51,654 bases of DNA from Lentisphaerota bacterium (GTDB lineage: Bacteria; Verrucomicrobiota; Kiritimatiellia; RFP12; UBA1067). The notes beneath the pieces were generated by a model. That model was not told the DNA's origin and searched no databases. It worked only from the letters and a program-made list of their open reading frames with translations. The stretch covers positions 1-51,654 of the forward strand of contig SUWC01000014.1 of the NCBI GenBank assembly GCA_015061665.1, given 5' to 3'. Shown piece after piece: positions 23,044-30,889 of the stretch. Within the stretch, counting starts at the first letter, position 1, and every line of letters starts with the position of its first letter. Both the position numbers and the translations under genes were made by a program.

Positions 23044-25803
23044 TTACTGGTTTCCAAAATCCCAGCCCTGTTTCTTCATCGAGTCAATGATTCTCGCCAG
23101 GGTACCTTTGTCAGTCATGTTGTCGAATGCAGACTTTTCAGGGACGTAGCAACCCAAGGAATGCCCATTCTTGCTGCGCGTGCTGGACGTGAAGCAAATC
23201 TGCGTGTCACCTGTTGATTGGTATCGCACCCAAGTTCCAATATACCTGTGACCCGTGGAAGTTGATGTGATTTCGCAAATGGCACGCCCCGTACCAGCCG
23301 GCAGGCCGTTGCCATCGCCAAAGCATCCGAGGACATACGCATAATCCATGCCATTGCGCAGCACAAGATATTGGTAATAGCATGGCTTTGAACACCTGCC
23401 CAACAGGTCTTGGTAATCAATATCGAGGAGTTTCCCCCAATGCCTGCTCGTCGAATCCTGACTCTTTTTATGGTCAAGGACCATCAGCTCTTTCAGTGGC
23501 GGCCCGCGGCTTGGAAAAGCACACACCGCCATCTTGTAAACACGCGCTTTAGATGGGGTGGCTGATACCGTCGCCGCCGTTTCAGAATCTACGGGAACCC
23601 AGGTCTCGATTTGAGGCGCGGAGACTTTTCCTGTGTCTTTTCCTTTTGCGACATCGTTTGTCGCGATGCAGGGAAGAACGCCTTTCTCGTATTGATATAA
23701 ACCAATCTTCGTGCGGAGGATGGCAATGACGGGAATCGCCTCGGCGGCGTATTGCGATTGCGTGGTGGAATCTGGATTGTCTTTCACGATCTGAGGCCTC
23801 ACCGGATGTTTTGTTACGCCCCCTACGTTATCGGGTTTACTATTTACCGGCTTCCCGTCAAGGCGAAAGGCATATTTTTGCGTATTGTCATCCACAGACG
23901 CTGTGTTTCCAGCGGCAGCAAGCTTCTTCGCGACTTCTCGGTAGTCGTACTTGCAGTCTTTGCCGACGCTCCATGCGACGCCAGTCGAGGCGTCGTATTT
24001 GATCGGTTCTCCAGACTTGCTCCACGGATCCTTTGGGACTGAGGCGAGATAGTCCGGCACAAGCACGTCAAGCGACGGCGGATTCTCGCCGCCATGCGCC
24101 CTGCGCCACTTCTCCGCCGCGATGACGAGATGAATTTTAATACAGCATAGGCTACGCTCTCGGAAAAATTGCTCAAACGAAGGACAAAGCGAATCCACTA
24201 GAATTCTACCTGCCAGATTGGGGGTAAACACCACCCACCATTCTCGCGGTTTAATTTCTGGCTCCTCATGGGCAATGATGGAACGGAAATATTCAGTCGT
24301 TCGAAAAACCATCTCTCGGCGATGAAATATGAACCCGAAAAGGCCTGGCCATCTAGTACCCGTTTTCAATGTCTCTCTGTATTTTCGGGCAAAATCCTCC
24401 AACTGCACATTGCACGCCCAATCATTCTTTGGCAAGTCGCAGACCCATTCGAGCGTTCTGACGTTGAAAGCGAGTTCTGCCTTTATCGCTCGTGCCCAGC
24501 ACAACTGGGCACTTGCCTCGCTGGCATCCACCATTCTGTCGAATAGCGCGAGAACCTCTACCGGTGTCTTGCCCATAGCAATGGAATCACGCATCTTTTT
24601 GTAGGAAATCCTCTCAATCAACACGCCAACAAGATATGCGACTATCGATTCGTTGTTGACCATGACAAGTTGGCCCAAGGCGTGGATCTCGCTTATAGCG
24701 GAAACGGCGGATTCGACATCACCCTTTTCGAGTGCAACTTGCGCCCGCAACTCGATTAGTCGCACGAAATCAATAAGAGGCTTGTAAGGTAGCAAATAGG
24801 CCCCACTTGGCGGCTTGCCTTCCCTTGCCCTTTTTGCGTCCTCTAGTCGAGCGTCCGTATTCACGAAATATTTAAACGACAATGCCGCACGAAACGCATC
24901 AAAGAACTTAGTGTTCGCGGCCAGGATCTGCTCTGCACGCTTCGGAGAAGCCGGATCGCGACACACGAGCGCCCGCTCTTTCTTGTTCTCACTATTGAAG
25001 GGATCGCCGTAATACCGGACAAAATCCTTATCAGAAACCGCCTTCACCGAATCGCCATCCGACTTCTCTTCTTGATCATCGTCCGCGACATGATAGAGAT
25101 TCGTAAGTGACATGAGCGCGATATACGCATTGTCTTCGTCGGGTACGTCGCGTTTTTCGAGCCGCAGCTCCGCCTCGTCGGGGATCGTCCAGTCGCCCCA
25201 CTCGATTCCGCCGATGTAGAAGTAGCATGTGATTAAGACAAAAGTGACAGCCAACCCCATAAGGGATTTGAGCCAACCACTAATCATCTTCTTCAGCCCC
25301 GCTTTTTTCAGCATGGCCACAAGTTCTTTCCGCTCTACGCCATGTCCCCTCCACTCGGGAATGCACTGTGCCTCGAACGGCAGATCCTTGCCATAGAGGT
25401 ATATGGCCTTTCTGTCGATTCTGAATTTCTTCGCCACCTTGTTCCAAGGCGATGAGAACGTTGTCTCTCCAACTGTAAAGGCAAGTTTGTCGTTCGTCAG
25501 GCGGTATTCCACCTGATTCGTCTTTCGCTGGCGGTAGGCGCGTCGAACTTTCTGCACAACGACCCGATCGACGATGAAAAAGCAGAACAGAAAGAACAGT
25601 GTGCCAAGGATAGAGATTAAAAATTCGGTGATGTTGATACGACCTCCATCACGCATGATAAGCAAGTAATATATGGCCCCCACGGGCCAAAGTACCGACA
25701 GGGTTGCGAAGAACTCGCGCAATCCCTTCAGGAATCCACGGCGGCGCAAGAAAAGCTTGGCCGCTCCCTTTTCGTTCATCTCTGTTTCATAGACTAGTTC
25801 CAT
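23044..25803 (-). CDS. Membrane protein, YcxB-like plus GspG-like with extra pilin-like C-terminus (paralog 2)
   Basis: A 919-residue paralog of the gene downstream, with the same layout: two TM helices, a YcxB-like domain (EYRLTNDKLAFTVGE), a third TM helix ending in CYFYIGGIEWGDWTIPDEAE, helical core, then RRAHGGENPPSLDVLVPDYL with PKDPWSKSG and WSVGKDCKYDY. It continues for about 230 more residues. These begin SQYAAEAIPVIAILRTKIGL and YQYEKGVLP, a pattern reminiscent of pilin or pseudopilin globular domains without the prepilin signal. Several paired cysteines suggest an exported, disulfide-bearing domain. The start at 25803 follows AAGGAG. It lies 31 bp upstream of paralog 1. Function is unknown. 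Confidence 0.75.
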   Translation of the reverse strand: MELVYETEMNEKGAAKLFLRRRGFLKGLREFFATLSVLWPVGAIYYLLIMRDGGRINITEFLISILGTLFFLFCFFIVDRVVVQKVRRAYRQRKTNQVEYRLTNDKLAFTVGETTFSSPWNKVAKKFRIDRKAIYLYGKDLPFEAQCIPEWRGHGVERKELVAMLKKAGLKKMISGWLKSLMGLAVTFVLITCYFYIGGIEWGDWTIPDEAELRLEKRDVPDEDNAYIALMSLTNLYHVADDDQEEKSDGDSVKAVSDKDFVRYYGDPFNSENKKERALVCRDPASPKRAEQILAANTKFFDAFRAALSFKYFVNTDARLEDAKRAREGKPPSGAYLLPYKPLIDFVRLIELRAQVALEKGDVESAVSAISEIHALGQLVMVNNESIVAYLVGVLIERISYKKMRDSIAMGKTPVEVLALFDRMVDASEASAQLCWARAIKAELAFNVRTLEWVCDLPKNDWACNVQLEDFARKYRETLKTGTRWPGLFGFIFHRREMVFRTTEYFRSIIAHEEPEIKPREWWVVFTPNLAGRILVDSLCPSFEQFFRERSLCCIKIHLVIAAEKWRRAHGGENPPSLDVLVPDYLASVPKDPWSKSGEPIKYDASTGVAWSVGKDCKYDYREVAKKLAAAGNTASVDDNTQKYAFRLDGKPVNSKPDNVGGVTKHPVRPQIVKDNPDSTTQSQYAAEAIPVIAILRTKIGLYQYEKGVLPCIATNDVAKGKDTGKVSAPQIETWVPVDSETAATVSATPSKARVYKMAVCAFPSRGPPLKELMVLDHKKSQDSTSRHWGKLLDIDYQDLLGRCSKPCYYQYLVLRNGMDYAYVLGCFGDGNGLPAGTGRAICEITSTSTGHRYIGTWVRYQSTGDTQICFTSSTRSKNGHSLGCYVPEKSAFDNMTDKGTLARIIDSMKKQGWDFGNQ

Positions 25804-25879
25804 GGTTCGCTCCTTTTCCTGACATTACCTTGCATAGCCTTTTTCTCGCTCATCTTTTGTTACTTCGTTTTGCATGCCC

Positions 25880-26446
25880 TCATCTGTCGGCAGCTGGCAG
25901 AGCATGGATGTTGAGCGCACGATCACCCACGGCACGAACACAATACCGAACCTGCTTCTTGTCCATGTAGAAGGAATCGACCGAAAGCGAGTAGGAGCCA
26001 AGGTCGGAATCTGAATTCCTGCCCTCGTTGGTTCCGCCAGGAATGAAAGCCATCCCCAAATCCGGTCCCGCCGTCACGGTCGCCACGAAATTGCTCTGCA
26101 CGTGGCCCGGCCAGTCCGCGCCCGCATCCCATTCGATATGCTTGTTGCGCCCGGGCGTCACGTCCGCGCCTACATCGCCGCGCAAGGTCGAAAGCGCCGG
26201 CTTGTCGCCGCCGCCTTCGATGGAAACGGACACGTCGAACACGCCACCCTCCCCCGCAACAAGATCGTAGTAAACGTCCACGATGTCAGATTTCGGCCGC
26301 TGCCGCGCCTGCACATTAGCTATCGTCGCCGCCCCCGCAGCGCATGCAAATGCCAACAGACACATGGCTGCCAACTGGCATTTAACAACTGATTTTGATC
26401 TCGTCCCTCGCCCTTTCGGTTTGTTCTGGCAGATTTCACTGTTCAT
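25880..26446 (-). pseudogene. Truncated formylglycine-generating-enzyme-like secreted protein
   Basis: A 188-residue remnant. After an exported N-terminus (VVKCQLAAMCLLAFACAAGA) come IANVQARQRPKSDIVDVYYD, DVGADVTPGRNKHIEWDAG and MAFIPGGTNEGRNSDSDLG, ending at SLSVDSFYMDKKQV. These match the N-terminal beta domain and the opening of the catalytic domain of PVC proteins in the SUMF1/FGE-sulfatase family. In intact members several hundred more residues follow 'MDK.EVT'. Here the similarity stops there and a short unrelated tail leads to a stop. The protein therefore lacks the whole active site. I call it a pseudogene, although a secreted beta-domain fragment could still be made. Confidence 0.7.
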
Positions 26447-26469
26447 ATTATGCAGATTGCCTTCTTGTT

Positions 26470-28692
26470 TTATTTCTCACGGACAATGACGCACAGGAGT
26501 TCTCGGTTTGGACGCATGGTGGAATCCAACAACCGGAACACGACTCCCTTTCCGTCAAGAAAACTGTCAACCATCAAATACGAGGCAGACTTGGGCAGCT
26601 TGATGGCATCCCCCGGCCAGAAGTGGCGTTTGCCGAGCATAAGGCACCCTGGAGGCGGCGTAGGGGAGATCGTGTCAATACGGGAGAAGTCAGGCCAAGG
26701 ACCGCGCGGCAATTTGCCTTCTGGCGGTTCGTCGCCGTATAACGCCTCAAACCATACGCACCTGTCGCTTATGCTTATAACCCTGTAGCCACATTTGCCC
26801 TTGCTTGGGGAGATCACCGCCCCTTCGGCAAGACCCTTCTCCATTCCCGGAATGAAAACCGCCGCATCGTACTTCCCAGGAACGGCCGAACGGCAGCTTG
26901 CTACAGGAACCAGCCAAATGGGGCAGACATTCACATCGTAGAAAATCGGCTGTGCACCATTGTACGAAAGGCCGATTCTCCCCTCTCCCGAAATATCGTC
27001 AGCAGTAACCAGAAAACCGTCCGATAGCGGTTTTACGGATGCTATCCTCCCTGTTACATCGTCCTCCGGCTCCCTGATCAGCGCAAGTTTACTTCTGATC
27101 CGATTTGCGCCCATCTTGATTTCGTCCGAGAGAGACAGTTTCCAGGAAATCCGCGCCCTTTTGGCCGGGTTTGGATCCATCCGCACAATCTGGAAAATGC
27201 CATGATCATGACCTTGCTCCGCCGCCTTGCGATACCACTTCACGGCCTCTGCCTTGTTCGTCTCAACTCCTTCACCATACTTGTAGCAGAATCCAAGATT
27301 ACATTGTGCGTTAGCATGTCCCTGCTCCGCCGCCTTGCGGTACCACTTCACGGCTTCCGCCTTGTTTGTCTCAACACCGTCACCATACTTGTAGCAGAAT
27401 CCAAGATTGTATTGTGCGCTGGCATTACCTTGTTCCGCAGCCTTGCGGTACCACTTCACGGCTTCCGCCTTGTTTGTCTCAACGCCTTCGCCGTTATTGT
27501 AGCAGAAACCAAGATTGTTCTGTGCGCTGGCATTACCCTGCTCCGCCGCCTTACGGTACCATTTCACGGCTTCCGCCTTGTTTGTCTCAACGCCGTCACC
27601 ATACTCGTAGCAGAAACCAAGATTGTATTGTGCGCTGGCATTACCCTGCTCCGCCGCCTTACGGTACCATTTCACGGCTTCCGCCTTGTTCGTCTCTACG
27701 CCCTCGCCATACTCGTAGCAGAGACCAAGACTGTATTGTGCGCTGGCATTACCCTGCTCCGCCGCCTTACGGTACCATTTCACAGCTTCCGCCTTGTTCA
27801 TCTCTACGCCCTCGCCATACTCGTAGCAGCGACCAAGTTGGTTCTGCGCTAACTCTGATCCACCAAACCCCTGCTCGGCCGCCTTACTATACCACTTCAC
27901 CGCCTCTGCCTTGTTCGTCTCGACACCTTTACCATTCTCATAGGTAATGCCCAATAAGCATTGTGCAGTAGCATCCTCCTGTTCTGCCGCCTTGCGGAAC
28001 CACTTCACCGCCTCCATCAGGTCTTGCCCCACTCCTGCTTCATTCACATATTTCAAGCCCAAGTCCACTTGCGCAATCGGACATCCCTGTTCCGCCGCCC
28101 TGCGATACCATTTTACAGCCTCTATCTTGTTCGTCTCAACGCCTATGCCTGCGTCATAACACGATCCTAAGCAGTATTGCGCAATCACATACCCCTGTTC
28201 CGCCGCCTTGCGAAACCATTTTACCACCTCCAACATATTAGTCTTGACACCTTTACCTGCATAATAGCACTTCCCCAGACTCAACTGCGCATCAACATCA
28301 CCATCTTCTGCGGCTTTAGTGGCCCAAGTCACGAATCGGGAATAGCACTCTGCGGCCTTGACGGAGTTTGATTCGACGCCCCAGCCCCGTTCGTATCCAC
28401 GTCCAACAAGTCCGAGCGCACGCTCGTCACCCTGTCCTACGACCTTCTTAGCATAGACAAACGCCTGCGGCAAGTCTTTCACGACCCCATGGCCATCCAC
28501 TAACGCAGTTGCATACAGATACTGCGCCTCCGCGTCGCCCGCATCGGCTTTCACCTTGTATTCCTTCACAGCCTCGGGAGTGAAGGTTGGATTCAACGGA
28601 AATCCAATTGCCGACGAAGCAAGCAGTCCAACGACTGATATCAACATCGACCTGCAGTGTAGAAACATGTACCTCGTGTGTCTGATTTTCAT
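26470..28692 (-). CDS. Sel1-repeat protein fused to a secretion-operon-type C-terminal domain
   Basis: A 740-residue exported protein (signal sequence SMLISVVGLLASSAIG). It has twelve Sel1 repeats of 36 residues from about 45 to 500, typically AEQGNASAQYNLGFCYEYGD followed by GVETNKAEAVKWYRKA. Repeats 8-12 are almost identical. From GIFQIVRMDPNP on, about 240 residues are clearly homologous to the GspC/PilP-like protein encoded at 38908-39936: both have WLVPVASCRSA, GAVISP, KCGYRV, CVWFEA, WPDFSR, PTPPPG, FWPGDAIKLP and end LLCVIVREK. The Sel1 protein lacks that protein's N-terminal TM helix. Sel1 repeats mediate protein contacts, so this may be a soluble periplasmic partner of the secretion machine (inference). 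A TTAGGAG site precedes the ATG. Confidence 0.88.
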   Translation of the reverse strand: MKIRHTRYMFLHCRSMLISVVGLLASSAIGFPLNPTFTPEAVKEYKVKADAGDAEAQYLYATALVDGHGVVKDLPQAFVYAKKVVGQGDERALGLVGRGYERGWGVESNSVKAAECYSRFVTWATKAAEDGDVDAQLSLGKCYYAGKGVKTNMLEVVKWFRKAAEQGYVIAQYCLGSCYDAGIGVETNKIEAVKWYRRAAEQGCPIAQVDLGLKYVNEAGVGQDLMEAVKWFRKAAEQEDATAQCLLGITYENGKGVETNKAEAVKWYSKAAEQGFGGSELAQNQLGRCYEYGEGVEMNKAEAVKWYRKAAEQGNASAQYSLGLCYEYGEGVETNKAEAVKWYRKAAEQGNASAQYNLGFCYEYGDGVETNKAEAVKWYRKAAEQGNASAQNNLGFCYNNGEGVETNKAEAVKWYRKAAEQGNASAQYNLGFCYKYGDGVETNKAEAVKWYRKAAEQGHANAQCNLGFCYKYGEGVETNKAEAVKWYRKAAEQGHDHGIFQIVRMDPNPAKRARISWKLSLSDEIKMGANRIRSKLALIREPEDDVTGRIASVKPLSDGFLVTADDISGEGRIGLSYNGAQPIFYDVNVCPIWLVPVASCRSAVPGKYDAAVFIPGMEKGLAEGAVISPSKGKCGYRVISISDRCVWFEALYGDEPPEGKLPRGPWPDFSRIDTISPTPPPGCLMLGKRHFWPGDAIKLPKSASYLMVDSFLDGKGVVFRLLDSTMRPNRELLCVIVREK
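27215..27835 (-). repeat. Near-identical 108-bp Sel1 repeats
   Basis: Five to six consecutive units of 108 bp are almost identical in DNA, encoding the 36-residue Sel1 unit ending VKWYRKAAEQG. Outer repeats (27850-28560) are much more diverged. This suggests recent expansion from the centre of the array. Confidence 0.85.
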
Positions 28693-28748
28693 TTATTCTT
28701 TTCTCCTAAGAAGATTTTCCAATCTACTGGGGCCCACGTGATACCTAA

Positions 28749-28774
28749 CCACGGATTGCACGGATTTCACGGAT
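28749..28774. repeat. Short repeat of 9-mers ATCCGTGNN
   Basis: On the minus strand three units ATCCGTGAA, ATCCGTGCA and ATCCGTGGT follow each other. The first unit supplies the TGA stop of paralog 3, which suggests that the element ended that gene by insertion. Confidence 0.7.
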
Positions 28775-30854
28775 GGGGTTCTCGCTGACTATGGCGCAGA
28801 GAATCGAAGCCGATAGGCTGCGCGTCTAGGCGAAAGGCGTACTTTTGCGTGTCGCCGTCTGCCGACGAATCGACGGCGTCGGGCTTGCGTTCTTTCGCGA
28901 CTTTCCGGTAGTCGTACTTGCCTTCCTTGCCGACGCTCCATGTGACGCCGGATTCCGCGTCGTATTTGATCGGGCCGCCGGACTTGTCCCACGGGTCGGC
29001 GGGAACGGCGGCGAGACAGTCCGGCACGAGCGCGTCAAGCGCCGGCGGGTTCTCGCCGCCGTGCGCCCTGCGCCACTTCTCCGCGGCGAGGACGAGACGG
29101 GGGCGAATACGATCAAGACTGCCGCTCTTGGCATATGGATTCAAAAAAGGACATAACGAACAAACCCAAAAATTGCCTGCAAAATTCGGCAATAATGGAT
29201 TGCGCGGCATCTCATGTAAAATCATCTCCATCAGATCATCATCCCCCGCCAACATGGCGCGATCAAGCATGGCTTGGCGATATAGCAACTCACGACGATG
29301 GAAGGAAAATTTGGCGAATCCAGGCCCATTGGTCAGTATACGACACAAAAGCGAAGGCGACGTTATGTTTCCACGCTCGTCAAAGTTGCGGAACAACAAA
29401 GCACCAATGATCTGAGTGGGATGATCGCAAATCCATTCCACTCTTTCGGAATGACTTGCAGCTTCGACCGTTAGCGCGCGTTTCCAGGCCGTCGGCGCAT
29501 TCGCCTCGCTCACGGCAACCATCTTACTGAAGCGCTCAACAACTTCGTCAGTGGCCTTGCCCATTGCCACGACGTCACACATCTTCCCGAAGGAAATCTT
29601 ATCAATCAAGACTCCGACCAAATATGCGACTAGCGATTCATTATTGACCATGACAAGTTGACCCAAGGCGTGGATCTCACCTATGGCGGAAACGGCGGAT
29701 TCAACTTCGTCGTGCTCCAATGCAACCTGCGCCCGAAGCGCTACGAGTTGCGCAAACTCAATAAAAGGCTTGTAAGGCGGCAAATAGGACACCCATGGAT
29801 TCTTTCCTTCCTTCCTCCTTTTTGCGTCCTCGAGTCGCGCGTCCGTATCCACGAAATATTTAAACGACAATGCCGCACGGCAGGCCTCGAAGAACTTTGC
29901 GTTGTCGGCGAGTATCCTCTCTGCGCGTATAGGCGAAGCCGGATCGCTACGCACCGCCGCCCAATCTTCCCAACCCTCGCTATTGAGGAGATTTCCGTAA
30001 TACTTGACAAAACACTTGTCAGAAACCACCTTCGCCGAATCGTCACCCGACTTCTCATTCACTTGATCATTATCCGCGACGTGATAGAGATTCGTAAGTG
30101 ACATGAGCGCGATATACGCATTGTCTTCGTCGGGTACGTCGCGTAACTCAAGCCGCAGCAAATCCTCATTGGGAATCGTCCAGTCGCCCCACTCGATCCC
30201 GCCGATGTAGAGGTAGACCGTGAGCAACACGGGGAATACGGACATCCATCCAACAGTGTAAAGCACAAACTCCTTTTGTCTGCTAAGCGAAATGGACGGA
30301 TGCCGAATCATAAACGCATCCAGCCTCCTCGCAAGACAATTCTTGAAGCGTCTCATTTTCTTTGCTTTGCGTTCCGGCGTCATGTGCGTGAAACGCCGCC
30401 TCCAGAACAAACACTCTAACGAACATGCAAATGCGGTTATGGCCGGCAGGCAAACAAGGAACGACAATTCACATACATCTAATACACCGGCAGCCCAACT
30501 CCCAGACGCGTGCCATACCTTGTACAACATGGTCAGCTGAATCAGCACGAACGGGGCTGTAAATGCAGCCAATACACGTTGCTTTACCTTGGAAAGCTTC
30601 ATGTGGGCCAGAACAAGGGGTGGCAAGCACCAAATTAAAGGAACAGCTGCCAAAACCAAAATATTAAAATCCCAATCATAACCGAAATGTCTGCCTGCAA
30701 GCATGATTATTCCCGCGCACGGCAAAAATTCCAACGGAAGCATAATGACTTCAATCAGCCTGTTGATCGCCTGCCAATGGTCAAACTCTTCCATTGCCTT
30801 GGAGCCCTCGCCAAAAGGTTTGCAGTTCGGCTTGTTTTCTTCTTGCATTGACAT
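28767..30854 (-). CDS. Membrane protein with shared core but different N-terminus (paralog 3)
   Basis: A 695-residue protein. The start at 30854 (MSMQEENKPN) follows AGGAG by eight bases. Longer open sequence upstream has no support. The N-terminal part has about four hydrophobic helices (LPLEFLPCAGIIMLAG, ILVLAAVPLIWCLPPLVLA and two more) and no YcxB-like domain. From VYLYIGGIEWGDWTIPNE onward it matches paralogs 1 and 2 through the helical core and the GspG-like end: RPRLVLAAEKWRRAHGGENP, then PADPWDKSG and WSVGKEGKYDYRK. It ends shortly after QKYAFRLDAQ, where a dispersed repeat provides the stop. Module exchange at the N-terminus suggests that the core carries the conserved function, which is unknown. 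Confidence 0.75.
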   Translation of the reverse strand: MSMQEENKPNCKPFGEGSKAMEEFDHWQAINRLIEVIMLPLEFLPCAGIIMLAGRHFGYDWDFNILVLAAVPLIWCLPPLVLAHMKLSKVKQRVLAAFTAPFVLIQLTMLYKVWHASGSWAAGVLDVCELSFLVCLPAITAFACSLECLFWRRRFTHMTPERKAKKMRRFKNCLARRLDAFMIRHPSISLSRQKEFVLYTVGWMSVFPVLLTVYLYIGGIEWGDWTIPNEDLLRLELRDVPDEDNAYIALMSLTNLYHVADNDQVNEKSGDDSAKVVSDKCFVKYYGNLLNSEGWEDWAAVRSDPASPIRAERILADNAKFFEACRAALSFKYFVDTDARLEDAKRRKEGKNPWVSYLPPYKPFIEFAQLVALRAQVALEHDEVESAVSAIGEIHALGQLVMVNNESLVAYLVGVLIDKISFGKMCDVVAMGKATDEVVERFSKMVAVSEANAPTAWKRALTVEAASHSERVEWICDHPTQIIGALLFRNFDERGNITSPSLLCRILTNGPGFAKFSFHRRELLYRQAMLDRAMLAGDDDLMEMILHEMPRNPLLPNFAGNFWVCSLCPFLNPYAKSGSLDRIRPRLVLAAEKWRRAHGGENPPALDALVPDCLAAVPADPWDKSGGPIKYDAESGVTWSVGKEGKYDYRKVAKERKPDAVDSSADGDTQKYAFRLDAQPIGFDSLRHSQREPHP

Positions 30855-30889
30855 TTCTTTACTCCTCTCACGTTGATTATCTTCTTTCC

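Noticed and set aside
27215-27835. Possible CRISPR array
   Set aside because: The regular repeats are in-frame 108-bp coding units of Sel1 repeats without unique spacers. The 195-bp repeats at 1-785 are likewise coding.
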